From NCBI GenBank assembly GCA_947644545.1, contig CANRZW010000021.1, positions 1 through 63,666 on the forward strand: DNA of 63,666 bases. Reading direction: 5' to 3'. Made by a program: the position numbers and the translations under genes. This stretch comes from an uncultured Lachnospiraceae bacterium. GTDB taxonomy: Bacteria; Bacillota; Clostridia; Lachnospirales; Lachnospiraceae. The notes beneath the pieces are model-generated. The model saw nothing but the letters and a program-made list of their open reading frames with translations. It was not told the DNA's origin and did not search any database. Each line of letters starts with the position of its first letter. Positions within the stretch are counted from its first letter, which is position 1. Shown here in pieces: positions 59,989 through 63,666 of the stretch.

Positions 59989-60888
59989 CTACAGATTGCT
60001 CTGGCCTGTATTTCCCTTTCCCCGCAGATAATTGCCAAGACTCGTAATGCACAACAGCGTCACGGTCAGGAAACTGCCTGGAATCAGAATAATCCACCAG
60101 GCATTTGTCAGCAACGCATTTTCGGACAGCGACAACATGCTGCCCCATGTCACTTCCTCCACAGGCAGGCCGATGCCCATAAAGCTCAAAGTGGATTCCG
60201 CTACAATCGCATTTCTCACATTCATCACTACCATAAACATAATAGAAGGAATAAAGTTCGGTGTCAAATGCTTCCACAGAATATGAAAAAAACCGCCGCC
60301 CATGCACTTTGCAGCGATCAGATATTCACTGTTGCGAATCCTGCGCACTTCACTCCTGACAACCCTCGCAATGCTCATCCATCCGGTAATGCCCAGCACA
60401 AATGAAATACTGAACAAATTCGCCTGTCCAAGGACTGCCTGCATCAAAATGACCAGTGGAAGGCTCGGTATGCTGAGAAAAATATCTGTCAGGCGCATCA
60501 TTAACGCATCTATTCTGGCCGGCGCAATACCGCTCGCAGCGCCCAAAATCACTGCCAGAACAGTCGACAGCAGCGTTGACGCAATGCCAATAAACAAAGA
60601 AATCCTACCCCCATACCAGATCATGGAAAAAATATCCCGCCCCATCGTATCTGTCCCAAACAGAAATTCTCTTCCCGGAGGCACACTGCAGCTTCGTAGA
60701 TCCAGGCTGGCCGGGTCCCCGGTCATCACCAGTTCACATAGCAGACATGCCAGAACGATCAGCACAAGTATGGCCGCAGCCGCAATCGGTTTATCCCGAT
60801 ACCGCCTCTTCCGCTTCTTCTGCTTTACCGATTCGGTGCATGGCAGCCGGCGAATCCCTACAATCTCAAATTTACTGTCTTTCGTCAT
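59989..60888 (-). CDS. Peptide/oligopeptide ABC transporter permease (DppC/OppC family)
   Basis: About 299 residues. The first membrane helix is IAAAAILVLIVLACLLCELV, followed by the family segments LFGTDTMGRDIFSMIWYGGRISL, RLTDIFLSIPSLPLVIL, a permease loop with IRNSEYLIAAKCMGGGFFHILWKHLTPN, and ESTLSFMGIGLPVEEVTWGSML. It pairs with the DppB-like permease encoded upstream. I use the ATG at 60888, seven bases after GAGAGGG; two earlier ATG codons have no good site. Its start overlaps the end of the preceding gene. Confidence 0.9.
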   Translation of the reverse strand: MTKDSKFEIVGIRRLPCTESVKQKKRKRRYRDKPIAAAAILVLIVLACLLCELVMTGDPASLDLRSCSVPPGREFLFGTDTMGRDIFSMIWYGGRISLFIGIASTLLSTVLAVILGAASGIAPARIDALMMRLTDIFLSIPSLPLVILMQAVLGQANLFSISFVLGITGWMSIARVVRSEVRRIRNSEYLIAAKCMGGGFFHILWKHLTPNFIPSIMFMVVMNVRNAIVAESTLSFMGIGLPVEEVTWGSMLSLSENALLTNAWWIILIPGSFLTVTLLCITSLGNYLRGKGNTGQSNL

Positions 60889-61852
60889 TCCCATACCCTC
60901 TCTCATTGATCATCTGTACTGCCAGATTGGACAGGATAACGGCAATACCCGAAAGCATACACAACAGCATCAGCAGATTATAGTCTTTGTATCTGGCGCT
61001 CTCATAGAGCAGTGTCCCCAGGCCCGGATAAGAAAAAACAACCTCTATGATATAGGTCCCTCCCAATATATGAGGAACGGAGATTGCCATGATACTCAGA
61101 TAAGCGGGCATCACATTGCGAAGGCAATGACGGTACAGTATGCTGTGTCTGCCAAGGCCCTTGGCTTTTGCCAACAGGACATAATCCGCCCGCACTTCTT
61201 CCAGAATCCTGTTGCGGATCAAATATGCGTAATACCAAAGATGGCCCAGCACGACTGCTGCCGTCGGCAGGATCAGATGTCTGGCACGGTCCGGCCACTG
61301 ACCGGGTCCTCCGGCCGTATAGGAGCCGCTGCTTGGCAGCCATTTCAGATTTACGGCAAAGATCAGCACCAACAGCAAAGACAGCCAGAATTCCGGAATA
61401 CAGCTGCTGACCGTTCCGATCCCACAGATCACTCTGTCCGGCAGCTTTCCTTCATGCCGTGCACACAAGATACCGAGCAGCAGCGCCAGACAGAAGATCA
61501 GCACAAACCCAATACCTCCCAAAAGAAGCGTATTGCCGATACGCTCCCCGATCACACCCACGACATCCCTCTTGTATTTATAGGAAATGCCAAAATCTCC
61601 ACGCATCACATTGGTAAGCCAACGGACATATTGGACCGGCATCGACTCATGCAGCCCGAGTTTTTCTTCCGCCCATGCCCTCTCTTCCGGCCCCATCTTT
61701 TCCGCGCGTTCGCCATAATAGGAGACAAGCGGATCCCCCGGCGCCAGGCGGGTGATAAAGAAAACTGCCACCGAAAGAACAACAATACTCATAAGAAACA
61801 GCAGCAGCTTTTTACCAAAATAGATAAATTTATTCATTCGTATTCCTGTCAT
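60872..61852 (-). CDS. Peptide/oligopeptide ABC transporter permease (DppB/OppB family)
   Basis: About 326 residues. It opens with the helix LLLFLMSIVVLSVAVFFITRLAPGDPLVSYYG typical of DppB, then WLTNVMRGDFGISYKYKRDV, several membrane helices, and the permease loop VLLAKAKGLGRHSILYRHCLRNVMPAYLS. It forms the channel with the DppC-like protein. I use the ATG at 61852 with CGGAG seven bases upstream; the frame opens with TTG, and another ATG lies five codons later. Its 3' end overlaps the DppC-like gene. Confidence 0.9.
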   Translation of the reverse strand: MTGIRMNKFIYFGKKLLLFLMSIVVLSVAVFFITRLAPGDPLVSYYGERAEKMGPEERAWAEEKLGLHESMPVQYVRWLTNVMRGDFGISYKYKRDVVGVIGERIGNTLLLGGIGFVLIFCLALLLGILCARHEGKLPDRVICGIGTVSSCIPEFWLSLLLVLIFAVNLKWLPSSGSYTAGGPGQWPDRARHLILPTAAVVLGHLWYYAYLIRNRILEEVRADYVLLAKAKGLGRHSILYRHCLRNVMPAYLSIMAISVPHILGGTYIIEVVFSYPGLGTLLYESARYKDYNLLMLLCMLSGIAVILSNLAVQMINERGYGNDERQ

Positions 61853-61896
61853 TTCCAGACTCCGATCCTGCAAAGGTATTTCATATTCAACGAAAG

Positions 61897-63666
61897 CTAA
61901 ACCGCAGACAACAGTCTTTTCGTATAAGAATGCTGCGGATTCCCGAAGATCTCCTCTGTCTTTCCTGTCTCCACCAGTTTCCCCTGATACATAACGCCTA
62001 CGCGGTCACACAGAAACTCCGCCATGGCGAGATCATGTGCGATAAAAAGAAAAGAAAAGCCGTATTTCTTCTGCAGATGCCTGAACAGATTCACGATCTG
62101 GGCCTGGATCGACACATCCAGAGACGCAATGGGTTCATCCGCCACCAATAGCTCAGGTTTCATGGACAACGCTCTTGCAATTGCCACGCGTTGTCTCTGT
62201 CCGCCGGACAGCTCAGCCGGGTAACGGTCCAGATACTCCACATCCAAACCTACGCATTGCAGCCAAAAGGCCGCCTCCGCCCGGTAGGAACCGCGCTCCG
62301 GCATTCGATGCTGCACACGCATCGGTTCCGTTACAATATCCCACACCTTCATGCGCTGATTCAGGCTGGAATCCGAATCCTGAAAAACAATCTGCCTCGT
62401 CGCCTGCAGCATTCTTCTGTTAGCCCGGAAAGCTTTCGGATCACAAGTATCTACTTCCTTATAATAAATCCTTGTCCCTTCGCTTTCCGGCCTGTAGATG
62501 TTCATAATACAACGGGCTACCGTAGATTTTCCGGAACCCGATTCTCCCACCAGCCCGAAGATTTCTCCTTTTCTGATCTGAAAAGAGACATCGTCCACAG
62601 CCTTCAACCTATGCTTTTTAGACAACGCAAAACTGTGCGTAAGATGCTGTACATCCACTAAAATCTCCTTCGTCTCCTTCCTGTCAGATCTGTCAGATGT
62701 TTTCTCCTCCCCCGCCGCTTCTCTGTCCGTTTCCCACATACAGTCCCTTTCCTGCAAAGAAGAATTCCCGGCAGAAAAGCCGGACGGCAGCGTAATCTTC
62801 GGCGCCCGCTCGTCTAACAGCCAGGTAGCCGCATAATGGGTATCACTGGCACGAAACAAAGGCGGCTCCTCCTCATAGTCGATGGCCAGCGCATAAGGAT
62901 TGCGGCAGGCAAAAGCATCCCCCTCCGGCGGGTCAATCAGCGTTGGCGGCATACCGGGGATGGTATACAGCGTCCTGCGTCCCTTTGAAAACGACGGCAG
63001 CGCCTGCATAAGCCCCCAGGTATAGGGATGCCGCGGATCGTGAAAGATTTCCTCCATAGTCCCGATCTCCACGATCTTTCCGGCGTACATGACTGCTACA
63101 CGGTCTGCCGCCTTCATCGCCACACCCAGATCATGTGTCACCAGGACCGAAGCCATTTCGCGCTTCTTTTGTATGCCGCGCAGAAGCTTGAGAATCTGCG
63201 CCTGGATCGTCACGTCCAATGCCGTCGTAGGTTCATCCGCAAACAGGATCGCCGGACTGCCGGCCAGCGCGATGGCCATCACGCAGCGCTGCCGCATACC
63301 GCCGGAAAAGCTGTACGGATACAGGTTCATCCGCTCCTGCACCCGGTCGATCTCCACCAGTCTCATCAGCTCCTGCACCCGGTCATGCACGGCTTCCCGC
63401 GAAATCTTCGGCTGATGTACCCGAACTGCCTCCGCAATCTGTGCGCCGACAGACATAGACGGATTCAGAGACGTCAACGGATCCTGTAACACCATGGAAA
63501 ACAGTTTTCCCCTAAGCTTTTGCATCTCCCGCTCCCGATATCCGCTGATATCCACACCGTTGACGCATATGCTGCCGGACTTGATCCGGGCGGAAGCGGG
63601 CAAGAGTTTCATGATACTTTTGCACAGCACGCTTTTCCCGCATCCCGACTCTCCCACTATGGCCAG
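61897..63666 (-). CDS. Fused two-domain peptide ABC transporter ATPase (DppD-DppF type), 5' end cut by the window
   Basis: At least 589 residues, incomplete at the N terminus: the reading frame runs through the window edge just before Walker A GESGCGKS. The first ATPase has FSGGMRQRCVMAIAL and LFADEPTTALDV. It is followed by the C-terminal oligopeptide/dipeptide extension with HPYTWGLMQALPS. After a charged linker the second ATPase has Walker A GESGSGKS, LSGGQRQRVAIARAL and LLVADEPIASLDV, and its own HSYTKRLLSAV tail. Most Dpp/Opp systems encode two separate ATPases; here both are in one chain, as in YejF. It drives the permeases encoded next. No binding protein is visible in the window. Confidence 0.9.
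   Translation of the reverse strand: MAIVGESGCGKSVLCKSIMKLLPASARIKSGSICVNGVDISGYREREMQKLRGKLFSMVLQDPLTSLNPSMSVGAQIAEAVRVHQPKISREAVHDRVQELMRLVEIDRVQERMNLYPYSFSGGMRQRCVMAIALAGSPAILFADEPTTALDVTIQAQILKLLRGIQKKREMASVLVTHDLGVAMKAADRVAVMYAGKIVEIGTMEEIFHDPRHPYTWGLMQALPSFSKGRRTLYTIPGMPPTLIDPPEGDAFACRNPYALAIDYEEEPPLFRASDTHYAATWLLDERAPKITLPSGFSAGNSSLQERDCMWETDREAAGEEKTSDRSDRKETKEILVDVQHLTHSFALSKKHRLKAVDDVSFQIRKGEIFGLVGESGSGKSTVARCIMNIYRPESEGTRIYYKEVDTCDPKAFRANRRMLQATRQIVFQDSDSSLNQRMKVWDIVTEPMRVQHRMPERGSYRAEAAFWLQCVGLDVEYLDRYPAELSGGQRQRVAIARALSMKPELLVADEPIASLDVSIQAQIVNLFRHLQKKYGFSFLFIAHDLAMAEFLCDRVGVMYQGKLVETGKTEEIFGNPQHSYTKRLLSAV

Noticed and set aside
59927..60307. N-terminal extension of the MGMT-family frame
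   Set aside because: The extra 127 codons overlap the DppC-like permease gene and do not resemble the MGMT family; the ATG at 59926 has a ribosome site.
60302..61900. Long plus-strand open frame of 532 codons
   Set aside because: It lies exactly opposite the two permease genes, has no recognisable domain and has the skewed residue make-up of an antisense shadow.

Overview
The window reads as chromosome of a motile Gram-positive anaerobe, most likely a Lachnospiraceae member (Clostridium cluster XIVa). The grounds are the flagellin type, two Rpn/PD-(D/E)XK genes, an oleate hydratase with a TetR regulator, strong GGAGG-type ribosome sites and the general gene style. All 53 protein genes I accept lie on the minus strand, so transcription runs from high to low coordinates. 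I saw no rRNA, tRNA or CRISPR array.

Layout in order of transcription. 63666-59588: a peptide/oligopeptide ABC importer (fused two-domain ATPase cut by the window edge, then two permeases) and a small MGMT-family protein. 59456-56883: a hybrid sensor kinase with two receiver domains. 56834-54097: a TetR regulator and an oleate hydratase, with an inverted repeat between them. 53944-53399: a ferritin-like protein, followed by a palindromic repeat element. 53108-51720: flagellin with its own terminator. 51541-50186: a TagF-superfamily protein. 50029-43445: a sulfate activation and uptake operon (CysD, CysN/C fusion, sulfate-binding lipoprotein, CysT, CysW, CysA). 43086-42094: an Rpn-family nuclease/transposase. 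41954-873: an almost unbroken run of 35 glycan genes, visibly richer in A+T in its 19-37 kb core. 390-40: a truncated Rpn-family remnant at the far end.

The main result is in 41954-34314. Five adjacent enzymes match, family by family, the route Campylobacter jejuni uses to build the O-methyl phosphoramidate (MeOPN) decoration of its capsule: glutamine kinase (Cj1418 type), methyltransferase (Cj1419/Cj1420 type), gamma-glutamyl-CDP-amidate hydrolase (Cj1417 type), CTP:phosphoglutamine cytidylyltransferase (Cj1416 type) and CDP-phosphoramidate kinase (Cj1415 type, an APS-kinase relative). An 832-residue protein with a sulfotransferase-like C-terminal half sits inside this set and has a paralogue at 27612-25111. 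Because the final donor in that pathway carries a 3'-phosphate like PAPS, I propose that these two large proteins are the phosphoramidate transferases.

The same island holds a classical sulfotransferase, which the neighbouring CysD-CysN/C module can supply with PAPS, and a CDP-alditol branch (cytidylyltransferase, reductase, pentulose epimerase, TagF-like transferase). It also has about nine glycosyltransferases, several methyltransferases, two sugar aminotransferases, an acetyltransferase and an asparagine synthetase. It contains no flippase, polymerase, ABC exporter or lipid-linked initiating transferase, so the glycan is probably assembled in the cytosol on a protein. Flagellin, encoded 10 kb upstream, is the natural candidate. 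A small Rossmann-like module recurs at the N or C terminus of at least ten otherwise unrelated enzymes here and also exists as a stand-alone protein, which suggests shared scaffolding or ligand sensing. The MeOPN link and the flagellin link are inferences from family membership and gene order. No homology search was run.
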